From positions 1 to 51,338 of the forward strand of contig CAIKKJ010000185.1 of the NCBI GenBank assembly GCA_903827955.1: a DNA stretch of 51,338 nucleotides. The letters are read 5' to 3'. The translations under genes were made by a program, and so were the position numbers. How positions within the stretch are numbered: position 1 is the first letter of the stretch; the number at the start of each line of letters is the position of its first letter. Of the stretch, positions 33,015 through 40,159 are shown piece after piece. The notes beneath the pieces are model-generated. The model worked only from the letters and a program-made list of their open reading frames with translations. It was not told the origin of the DNA and did not search any database. This stretch comes from an uncultured Verrucomicrobia subdivision 3 bacterium (GTDB taxonomy: Bacteria > Verrucomicrobiota > Verrucomicrobiia > Limisphaerales > UBA11358).

Positions 33015-34283
33015 ATGCCGCAGTTTTCCTACAAAGCCCGCAAACGTTCCGGCGAACTCGTCGAGGGCGTGCTCGAAGTGCCGGATCGTTCCGCCGCGCT
33101 GTCGCAAATCCAGCGCAGCGGGCTGTTTCCTATTTCTGTTCAGGATGTAAAGGCGGGCGCGGTCACCACCGGTAAAAGCTCTGGCAAGGGTCTGAACCTG
33201 ATGTCGCTACTGCCGCCGACGTTGCAGGCGCAGATGCAAAAAAAGCGCAAGCCGAAGTTGCAGGAGTTGGCAACCTTCACCACGCAGCTCGCGAATCTGT
33301 TGAATTCAGGAATGCCGCTGACCGTGGCGCTGAACAGCATGACGCATCTGGAAACGAAGGGCATTCCCGCCGAGGTCAGCCGCGAATTGAAACAGGAAGT
33401 GACGGAAGGTAGGGCGCTGTCGGACGCGATGCTGCGGCAGCCGCATATTTTCACCGACCTCTATATCAACATGGTGCGTGCCGGCGAGACGAGCGGTTCG
33501 CTGGTGCCGGTGCTGCGGCGCATGGCCACGCATTTCCAGCAGTTCGCCGATGTGCAGGCCAAGTTCAAGTCCGCGATGATTTATCCGTTCATGGTCATCT
33601 GCGTGGGCATTTTGCTCGTGACGTTTTTCATGACGGTGATGATGCCGAAGTTCATCGAAATTTTTAACGGCTTCAACATCCCACTGCCGCTGCCGACACT
33701 GTTCCTGATCGGCGTCAGCAAAATGTTCACGACCTATTGGTGGCTGCTCGGCATGACGGTCGTGGCGCTGGTGATTTTATTCAAGCGTTTTCAGTCCAGC
33801 GCGGCGGGCGGGCGCAAGATTGACGAGTGGCGGATGAAGGCGCCGATTTTTGGAAACGTGGTGAAGATAAATCTGTTTGGCCAGTTTGCGCGCACACTCG
33901 GCACGTTGCTGCAAAACGGTGTGCCCGTTTTGACCGCGCTGAAAATCACCGAGCAGGTCATGTCCAACATTCACATCAAGGAAGCCATTTCCAAAACGCG
34001 CGAGGCGGTGACGGACGGCAAGACGCTGGCGCAGCCGCTGGCGCAGAGCAAATTGTTCCCGCAGCTCATGGTGGATCTCGTGCGCATCGGCGAAGAAACC
34101 GGCGATGTTCCCGGCTCGCTGAACAATCTGGCGGACACTTACGAAGGTGAATTACAAATCGCCCTGCGCGTGATGAGCGACTTGATCGGGCCGGTCCTGA
34201 TTATGGTGATGGCGGTCATCGTGGGGTTTTTGCTGTTGAGCATTTTCTTGCCGCTCTTCCGCCTGATTTCATCCATCCACTGA
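33015..34283 (+). CDS. PilC/GspF-type inner membrane platform protein
   Basis: 422 residues. Starts MPQFSYKARKRSGELVEGVL, the usual GspF/PilC opening. Two T2SSF domains follow, with the repeated motif: LATFTTQLANLLNSGMPLTV in the first and LFGQFARTLGTLLQNGVPVL in the second. Membrane helices lie near 195, 245 and at the C-terminus (IMVMAVIVGFLLLSIFLPLF). It is the polytopic platform on which pilins are assembled, working with the PilT/GspE ATPase. The pseudopilin genes follow directly, so it likely leads their operon. Confidence 0.93.
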   Translation: MPQFSYKARKRSGELVEGVLEVPDRSAALSQIQRSGLFPISVQDVKAGAVTTGKSSGKGLNLMSLLPPTLQAQMQKKRKPKLQELATFTTQLANLLNSGMPLTVALNSMTHLETKGIPAEVSRELKQEVTEGRALSDAMLRQPHIFTDLYINMVRAGETSGSLVPVLRRMATHFQQFADVQAKFKSAMIYPFMVICVGILLVTFFMTVMMPKFIEIFNGFNIPLPLPTLFLIGVSKMFTTYWWLLGMTVVALVILFKRFQSSAAGGRKIDEWRMKAPIFGNVVKINLFGQFARTLGTLLQNGVPVLTALKITEQVMSNIHIKEAISKTREAVTDGKTLAQPLAQSKLFPQLMVDLVRIGEETGDVPGSLNNLADTYEGELQIALRVMSDLIGPVLIMVMAVIVGFLLLSIFLPLFRLISSIH

Positions 34284-34287
34284 CGTG

Positions 34288-34800
34288 ATGAAACTGACAT
34301 CCAGGTTTCAAGTTTCAGGTTTCGGGTTTTGCCGCCGCGCCTTTACGCTGATTGAAATCATGATCGTCGTGGCGATTCTTGGTCTGATCGCGGCGATGGG
34401 TTTGCCGTCCATTATCAAGGCGCTGCAAAAAGAAGGCATGAGAAAAGCTATCAGCGACGTGACGGATGTCTGCGCTTCGGCGCGGGCCAAGGCGATTTTT
34501 ACCGGCCAGCCCGTGGCGGTGGTTTTTCATCCAGGCGAAAAAACTTTTTCCGTCCAGGGTGGCGGGGAAGGGCACGGTTCGGTCTATGTGCATGCCTCGA
34601 AGTTGCCGGACAACGTGGACATCGCGATGCTCGATATCAACCAGCAGGATTTCGGCGCGTCGGATTGGGCGGGGGTGTGGTTTTACCAGAACGGCACGAG
34701 TGACGAGATGACCATCGTGCTGCATGATCGCACGGACTGGCGGAAAATCACGCTGGAATTTGCCACCGGCCTCACGAAGGTCAGCGACGTTGACCGATGA
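34288..34800 (+). CDS. GspH/FimT-like pseudopilin
   Basis: 170 residues. The leader ends in a prepilin site (RRAFTLIEIMIVVAILGLIA, with Glu5) and the helix continues to about residue 50, then a beta-rich soluble domain follows. KAISDVTDVCASARAKAIFT fits GspH-type minor pseudopilins. The ATG at 34288 is preferred over a GTG one codon earlier. The stop overlaps the next start by four bases (ATGA). It is part of an H-I-J-K-like order. Confidence 0.85.
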   Translation: MKLTSRFQVSGFGFCRRAFTLIEIMIVVAILGLIAAMGLPSIIKALQKEGMRKAISDVTDVCASARAKAIFTGQPVAVVFHPGEKTFSVQGGGEGHGSVYVHASKLPDNVDIAMLDINQQDFGASDWAGVWFYQNGTSDEMTIVLHDRTDWRKITLEFATGLTKVSDVDR

Positions 34801-35246
34801 AGACAAATTTTTCAGCGCAAAAAAGACACGGGGCGTTTTCACTGATCGAAGTGATGATCGCCATCGCCATCTTGTTTATCGGCACGTTTGCGATCCTCGA
34901 TCTCATCTCCAGTTCGCTGGCTAATGCGCGGCGAATCCAGCGGCCGATGGTGGATGCGGCCGTGGTGCTTTCTTACTATGTGGGTATCACCAACAAATTC
35001 GACTACGGAACCATCTCCGGAAACATGAGTGAAATCATGGGCAAACAATACAGCGACTTCCGCTACATTTTCAGTTCCAGCCCGGCGCCCAGTGACCCGA
35101 TGGGAACGAATGATCTGGTGCAACTGGATGCGGTTGTCTTGCCGGCCGCCGGCCAGAGCCGCGAGGTGGTATCGGCGGCGACGACTTTATTTTTTGATTT
35201 GGGTCACGCTACGCGCGGCCTTGGCGGTGGCTTAATGCATCGTTAA
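34797..35246 (+). CDS. GspI/PilV-like pseudopilin
   Basis: 149 residues. GAFSLIEVMIAIAILFIGTF is a prepilin cleavage site and helix of the GspI/PilV kind. The soluble domain is short and has no cysteine. It begins in an ATGA overlap with the GspH-like gene and its TAA is immediately followed by the GspJ-like ATG, so translation is coupled on both sides. A minor pseudopilin at the tip is expected. Confidence 0.83.
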   Translation: MKTNFSAQKRHGAFSLIEVMIAIAILFIGTFAILDLISSSLANARRIQRPMVDAAVVLSYYVGITNKFDYGTISGNMSEIMGKQYSDFRYIFSSSPAPSDPMGTNDLVQLDAVVLPAAGQSREVVSAATTLFFDLGHATRGLGGGLMHR

Positions 35247-36005
35247 ATGCGCGTCCAAAAACATTCCGTTCGCGCCTTCACGCTGATTGAAGTCATGGTG
35301 GCGATTGCCATCTTCATGATGATCATCGCAGTGATCTACTCGACGTGGGCGCTGGTCATGCGCGCCACGCAAGTGGGTCAGGACGCCGCCGCGCAGGCGC
35401 AACGCGAGCGCGTGGCGCTGCATACCATCGAAGATTCGCTGATGTGCATTCAGTCATTTCAGGCGTCGTTACGCTATTATAGCTTTCATGTGCCGGGCGA
35501 TGGCGACCCAACATTTTATTTTGCCTCACGGTTGCCCGATGTGTTTCCGCGCAATGGCAAATTCGACAAGTTCAATCTGCGCCAGGTGAGTTTCTCTCTG
35601 GAAAACGGCGCGGACGGTGAAAAGAATCTCGTGCTGCGACAGCATCCCATCCAGATGGACTGGGATGAGGACGAGCAAAAAAATCCACTGATCCTTCTGC
35701 GCAACGTGAAAACGTTTTCCGTGGAGTGCTGGGATACCAACCAATCCGAGTGGGTTACAGATTGGGAAAATACGAATTCCATCCCGCCCATGCTGCGCAT
35801 CGGTCTGGTGTTCGGCGGCAATACCTCCGCCGGGGGCGCGGCGCCGGAAAAATTCGTGGTGCGGTCGTTCTCGATTCCGTCGCAGATGATGCCGCTGGCG
35901 GTGCAACGGGGCGGTGGCGGTCCCGGCGGACCGGGCGGGCCGGGCGGAAACGTGCCGCCAATCAATTTCGCGCCGGGCGGAGGCCGCGGCGCGGGAAAAA
36001 GATGA
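35247..36005 (+). CDS. GspJ-like pseudopilin
   Basis: 252 residues. RAFTLIEVMVAIAIFMMIIA is the cleavage site and helix. The soluble domain includes REVALHTIE-like RERVALHTIEDSLMCIQSFQ and ends in a Gly/Pro-rich tail (RGGGGPGGPGGPGG), an odd low-complexity end that may be disordered. It starts immediately after the GspI-like stop and is followed by the GspK-like gene four bases after its own stop. Confidence 0.85.
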   Translation: MRVQKHSVRAFTLIEVMVAIAIFMMIIAVIYSTWALVMRATQVGQDAAAQAQRERVALHTIEDSLMCIQSFQASLRYYSFHVPGDGDPTFYFASRLPDVFPRNGKFDKFNLRQVSFSLENGADGEKNLVLRQHPIQMDWDEDEQKNPLILLRNVKTFSVECWDTNQSEWVTDWENTNSIPPMLRIGLVFGGNTSAGGAAPEKFVVRSFSIPSQMMPLAVQRGGGGPGGPGGPGGNVPPINFAPGGGRGAGKR

Positions 36006-36009
36006 CGCG

Positions 36010-37071
36010 ATGAAAATTCCCTTGCACAAAAATAATTCCGGCATCGCCGTCATCGTCGCGCTCGTGGCTGTCACGGTGCTGACGATTTTGGCCGGCGCGT
36101 TTGCCTATTCCATGAAAGTTGAAACGCATCTTGCCGCGAATGCGAACAACGACGAAAAACTTTTGTGGATGGGACGCGCGGGGGTCCAGATCGCGTGCTC
36201 CAAAGTCACCGAAGGAAACAATCTGCCGTATGATTCCTTAAACATGCGCTGGGCGGGCGGGCCAGGTGTTGGCCCCATCACGAATGCTGACCCGTTGCCT
36301 GATCCATACCCGGTGGGCGAGGGGACGGTTTCGGTGAAGATCATCGACATGGAACGTTTCATCAACGTGAACACCGCGCCGCCGCAGTTATTGCAGCAGG
36401 TTTTGACGGTGATGAACGTGGATGCGAGCAAAATTTCCGAAGTGTCAGATTCCATTCTCGACTGGGTGGACAGCGATGATGCCACGCGCCCTGCGGGCGC
36501 GGAGAGCGATTATTATCAAGGTCAGAATCCCCCATATTACGCAAAGAACGCGCCGCTGGATGACATTTCCGAACTGCTGCGCATCAAAGGCATCACCAAA
36601 AAAATGTATGACGGCACCGGCCAAGGAGATGAATCGGATTCGGCTTTTCACCATCATCAGATGGGTCTTGGCCACGATTTTGATCACGAACCTGACTACA
36701 AATTTTTTCTGATCAATGTTTTCAAGCCGTTTGGTTCGGGCAAGATCAACATCAACACCGCCGATGCTAACGTCCTGCAGTTGATTCCCGGCGTGGATCA
36801 GGATGCGGCGGAGGCGATCATGAAGTTTCGTGCCGGACCGGATGGACAGGACGGCACCGAAGACGACATGCCGTTTTCCAGTCCCGGTCAACTTGCGGCA
36901 GCGGGCGTGAACCCGCAGGCCATCGGCCAGATCGGAAATTTTGTCAGCACCAAAAGCACCACGTTTGAAGTCCATGTCACCGCGCACATCGCCGATCAAA
37001 CCCGTGAATTTGTGGCCGTCATCTGGCGCAACGGCCCGCAGCCGCAGGTCGTGGAGTTTTATTGGAAATGA
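36010..37071 (+). CDS. GspK-like minor pseudopilin
   Basis: 353 residues. KNNSGIAVIVALVAVTVLTI is a G-x-A type prepilin start with hydrophobic helix but lacking Glu5, as is usual for GspK. Later segments RFINVNTAPPQLLQQVL, DSILDWVDSDDATRP and SGKINININTA-like GKININTADANVLQLIPGVD are the GspK helix-hairpin-helix and saposin-like features (the N-I-N-T-A motif occurs twice). It caps the pseudopilus. The start was set at 36010, since the longer frame overlaps gspJ. Confidence 0.88.
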   Translation: MKIPLHKNNSGIAVIVALVAVTVLTILAGAFAYSMKVETHLAANANNDEKLLWMGRAGVQIACSKVTEGNNLPYDSLNMRWAGGPGVGPITNADPLPDPYPVGEGTVSVKIIDMERFINVNTAPPQLLQQVLTVMNVDASKISEVSDSILDWVDSDDATRPAGAESDYYQGQNPPYYAKNAPLDDISELLRIKGITKKMYDGTGQGDESDSAFHHHQMGLGHDFDHEPDYKFFLINVFKPFGSGKININTADANVLQLIPGVDQDAAEAIMKFRAGPDGQDGTEDDMPFSSPGQLAAAGVNPQAIGQIGNFVSTKSTTFEVHVTAHIADQTREFVAVIWRNGPQPQVVEFYWK

Positions 37072-37108
37072 GTTGAACTGCCGCCGCCGCCCGCGTTATC
37101 GTTTCGTC

Positions 37109-37555
37109 ATGCAACGGTTTGTCATCGCCATTCTCCTGTCCTTTTCCTGCGCCTCTTTTGCTGCCGACCATGCCACCGGCAAAATCGTAAAAGTGCTGCC
37201 GTTGCTGCTTGATACGCAGGGACACATCGCCAAGTCGCCGAGCCTGTTTGACCGCGACGCTTATCAGGCCTGGTTACGCGAACACACGAACGAAGTTTCC
37301 GGCATCCGCTATGACGTGCTTTGTAATGCGGGCGAGAAATTAAAGCTGCGCCTCGAATTGCGCGGCGTTGGCGAGGCCAGCCTGCCGAAATTGAAGAGCA
37401 TTGAGACTGAGGTCGCGTCCGGCTCGTTCAACAACTGGACGGAGATCAAATTGTCCGGCGATGACTACTTCAAGTTTGGCGCCATCGTCGCCTGGCGCAC
37501 GACGCTCTGGAGCGGCGACCAACAGTTGAGCGAGCAAAAATCTTTCCTCTGGTGA
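37109..37555 (+). CDS. exported protein of unknown function
   Basis: 148 residues. The N-terminus MQRFVIAILLSFSCASFAAD is a cleavable signal peptide (after A-F-A or S-F-A-A). The mature domain is beta-rich (KIVKVLPLLLDTQGHIAKSP, LRLELRGVGEASLPK) and ends in FLW. No known family recognised. Its stop overlaps the next gene's GTG start (GTGA). It follows the pseudopilin genes on the same strand and may belong to that system. Confidence 0.72.
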   Translation: MQRFVIAILLSFSCASFAADHATGKIVKVLPLLLDTQGHIAKSPSLFDRDAYQAWLREHTNEVSGIRYDVLCNAGEKLKLRLELRGVGEASLPKLKSIETEVASGSFNNWTEIKLSGDDYFKFGAIVAWRTTLWSGDQQLSEQKSFLW

Positions 37556-38085
37556 ACACCTCGGCGGTTCCAATTAAAATTTTTTGCGCCTGCGGGCAGA
37601 AATACGCCTTCGAGGTTCATCCGCACAACGGCGCGATGCCCGTGCCCGTCGCCTGTCCCGTCTGCAAGCGCGACGGCACGCATGAGGCGAACCGGATTAT
37701 TGCCAAAATTCTCAACGGCAAAACCCAGCCGCTGCCGCCGCCGAGCGTCAACGCGCTGTTGAATTCCGTCCAGTCCAGCCTCGCGCCGCATCTCGTGGAC
37801 GCGCTCAAGGACGCCGTCGTGCAGGAACTCGCCGCGCAACGCCGCGAACTGCTTGCCGCGCAGCAGGCCGCCTCCGCCGAGCTCACCACGCTCGTTCATC
37901 GCCTCGAATCCGTCCAGACGCCGCTGTTTGAACGACTCCGCGCCTACGAAACGCGCATCGCCGATTTGGAAAAAGATCTGGCCGACCAGTCGAAGGAAAA
38001 TCGCGAGCTGCTGAAGTTGAAGATTGAATTGCTGAAGGAGCAGGTGCAAACCGAGTGCGCCGCAAGCCGTTTGAATTTCAACTAA
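37552..38085 (+). CDS. zinc-ribbon and coiled-coil protein
   Basis: 177 residues from a GTG start. IKIFCACGQKYAFE and ACPVCKRDGTHEANR supply a C-x-C ... C-x-x-C metal ribbon in the first 45 residues. A long helical region follows (about 80-170, rich in Ala, Glu, Leu and Arg, for example LEKDLADQSKENRELLKLKI) that should form a coiled coil. It is probably a soluble scaffold or adaptor. The GTGA overlap with the preceding gene supports the GTG start. Confidence 0.75.
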   Translation: MNTSAVPIKIFCACGQKYAFEVHPHNGAMPVPVACPVCKRDGTHEANRIIAKILNGKTQPLPPPSVNALLNSVQSSLAPHLVDALKDAVVQELAAQRRELLAAQQAASAELTTLVHRLESVQTPLFERLRAYETRIADLEKDLADQSKENRELLKLKIELLKEQVQTECAASRLNFN

Positions 38086-38117
38086 CTTGGTGGGGCAAGA
38101 CGCCGTCGAGCCCAGAT

Positions 38118-39041
38118 TTACTTCGCCTTTTTATCCTGCGCGTTCAACGCCTGTTCGTAGCAGTTCAACGCCTCGTCATAACGCCGCAGCTTGTTCAGCA
38201 AACCGCCTTTGTGCAGGTGCGCAACGACCAACGAATTATCCGCCGCAATCGCGCGGTTGTAGCTGGCCAACGCATCTTCATCCCGTCCCAATTTTTCCAA
38301 CGTCGCCGCGCGCTTCACCAAGCCGTCGGTGCTTTCAGGATGAGTGGCAAGAAATTTGTCGAAAAATTCCAGCGCCTTTTGCGGCGCGTTTTGGTCGAGC
38401 AACGCCTGGCCTTCCGCGAGCGGATCGGGTGTTTTGGCGGCAACGATTTCCGGCAGCATTTTTTGCCCGCCTTCCAATTCATTGATGCGCTGTTCGAGGC
38501 GGCCGACGACATCGAGCAGTTGCGCGTTGGCGGTTTCCACCGTCGCGCGACCCGGTGCGGCGAGCTGGTGGACCGCGTCGGCATTGGCGATGGCCATGTG
38601 CTGCTGCCCGGAAATTTGCGCGAGCTGCGTGAACGCGCGCCATTGGAAATAAACCATCAGCAGCATGATGCCCAGCCCGGCGAGGCCGAACGCGCCGGCG
38701 AGAAACAGCGTGGTCTGCTGCGTCTTGCGTGCGGCATCGGCATCGGCGGTGCGCTGGTCGGCGATGGCTTTTTCGAGCGCCTGAATGCGGGCGTTTAGTG
38801 CGTCGGAATTGCTGCGGGCGGCTTCGAGCGCGGACTGCTGGTTTTTCTCGATGGCTAGTTGCGACTCGGTGATTCGCTCTTGTATGTGGAGAAAATTGTT
38901 GGCGATTTCTTCGTGCGTAACGTTGGACGACGGCGGCGTGGTCGTAGCGGAAGCCGTGTTGGTTTCGGCGGCAAAACCCTGTGCGCCCAGCAAAACGGCG
39001 GCGCAAATGGCAAAAATGTTCCGGTGCAAATTCGATTTCAT
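38118..39041 (-). CDS. exported, membrane-anchored TPR protein
   Basis: 307 residues. A signal peptide (NIFAICAAVLLGAQGFAA) is followed by a helical coiled-coil part (HIQERITESQLAIEKNQQSA), a central membrane helix (TTLFLAGAFGLAGLGIMLLM), and C-terminal TPR-like repeats (PDPLAEGQALLDQNAPQKAL, DEDALASYNRAIAADNSLVV, DEALNCYEQALNAQDKK). It is likely a periplasmic or cytosolic scaffold, depending on topology. It converges with the preceding gene, leaving 32 bases between stops. Confidence 0.78.
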   Translation of the reverse strand: MKSNLHRNIFAICAAVLLGAQGFAAETNTASATTTPPSSNVTHEEIANNFLHIQERITESQLAIEKNQQSALEAARSNSDALNARIQALEKAIADQRTADADAARKTQQTTLFLAGAFGLAGLGIMLLMVYFQWRAFTQLAQISGQQHMAIANADAVHQLAAPGRATVETANAQLLDVVGRLEQRINELEGGQKMLPEIVAAKTPDPLAEGQALLDQNAPQKALEFFDKFLATHPESTDGLVKRAATLEKLGRDEDALASYNRAIAADNSLVVAHLHKGGLLNKLRRYDEALNCYEQALNAQDKKAK

Positions 39042-39137
39042 GTCAGAGCCGACGAAGCGTGAAGCGGCGGCAAAATGAAGTCAAGCGCGTGGCAGCGGGA
39101 CTTATCCCCAATCGTAATCTTAACCCTGCTCGTCCCG

Positions 39138-39881
39138 TCACTTCTTTAAATCAAACTCCAGCCGCGAGCGTGAGCCGGTCTGGACGTTTTCCATCACGAG
39201 CGTCTGGACCTGCCACTGGCCGTTCACTTTCTTGATGTCCTTGGGGTAAAAATCCTTAAGCAATTTATTTTTGGAATCGTAGGCGTAGGCCTCGACGATG
39301 CCGAGTGATTCGGTGTCAATCCACGAAATCACGCGCGAATAACCATTGGTGGACGGATTCGGATTGGTGCTTTCCAAAACCGTGCAGCCGCAACTGCGGT
39401 GGACTTCCTTTTTCAAAACTTTTTGCTGCGGCCAGTGGAAAAATTCGAGGCCGAGGTCGGCTGCTGAAAAATCCGAGCCGCAAAATGGAACCAATGTTTC
39501 CTCCGCTTCGGCAACCGGCTGCATCCCCCACAAATCAAGTTGGGCAAACGTCGTGTCGGGCGAGCAGACGTGAACAACTGCATATCGGTTCGTCAAAGAC
39601 GGCTCGTGGACGACAGCCAATTTGTCGGCTTCGCGGGTTTCCGTATTGATTCCTTGAAAGATGCTCACCCAATTTGTCGGTCGAATCTTGGCTATGAACC
39701 GCACGGAAATGTTGCGCGATTTTCCTGTGGCGTCCTTAAACTTCAAAACGCCCGGGTTGGTGAACCCTTCGATAGGCTGCTGCGTCAAAATTTTCTGCGC
39801 CAGCGCACGGCCTTGAATTTCCGCATCCGACAAGGTGTTCGTCGTTTCCGCCATCGCGCCAGCGGCAAAAAATAAAACCAT
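39138..39881 (-). CDS. LolA-like outer-membrane lipoprotein-sorting family protein
   Basis: 247 residues from the ATG at 39881, where a short signal peptide VLFFAAGAMA precedes ETTNTLSDAEIQ. The mature part fits the outer membrane lipoprotein-sorting family: SGS-like FCGSDFSAADLGLEFFHWPQ, then YSRVISWIDTESLGIVEAYA, SKNKLLKDFYPKDIKKVNGQ and WQVQTLVMENVQTGSRS. A much longer reading frame runs upstream into the hairpin region and the end of lon, but its residues are Arg-rich and unlike a protein. A start somewhat upstream with a longer signal peptide (non-ATG) is possible. Cysteines in HRSCGCTV may form a disulfide. Confidence 0.78.
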   Translation of the reverse strand: MVLFFAAGAMAETTNTLSDAEIQGRALAQKILTQQPIEGFTNPGVLKFKDATGKSRNISVRFIAKIRPTNWVSIFQGINTETREADKLAVVHEPSLTNRYAVVHVCSPDTTFAQLDLWGMQPVAEAEETLVPFCGSDFSAADLGLEFFHWPQQKVLKKEVHRSCGCTVLESTNPNPSTNGYSRVISWIDTESLGIVEAYAYDSKNKLLKDFYPKDIKKVNGQWQVQTLVMENVQTGSRSRLEFDLKK

Positions 39882-39926
39882 CGCGGCTACCGCAAATTGA
39901 GTCGCGGAGCGACAGCCGGAAATTAG

Positions 39927-40145
39927 CCAGACACGCAGTGTCTGGAAAACTGTCCGCAAAAAAATCCGTCCTGAAGGGACGGTGGAAAATATCCGGCGTC
40001 CTTTCAGGACTTGGAAGAATTTTGGAATCGCGCACCAGCCACTAATTTCCGGCGTTCCTTCGGAACAAAAGCTGGTGGGGCGAGCGTCCTCGCGAGCCGT
40101 CTTTTGCAAATGATTGCCACGGCTCGCGGAGACGCTCGCCCCACC
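39927..40145. repeat. cluster of hairpins between lon and the LolA-like gene
   Basis: Several inverted repeats stand in series: CCAGACAC/GTGTCTGG (39927-39945), CCGTCC/GGACGG (39966-39982), GTCCT/AGGAC (39998-40010), and GTTCC/GGAAC (40054-40066) nested in CACCAGC/GCTGGTG (40033-40077). A large hairpin follows whose 27-base arms (40074-40100 and 40119-40145) pair nearly perfectly around an 18-base loop. The large one resembles the REP or intergenic palindromic elements common in such genomes. It lies past the lon stop on the minus strand, so it may also end or protect the lon transcript. Confidence 0.75.
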
Positions 40146-40159
40146 TTGAAAACTATTTT

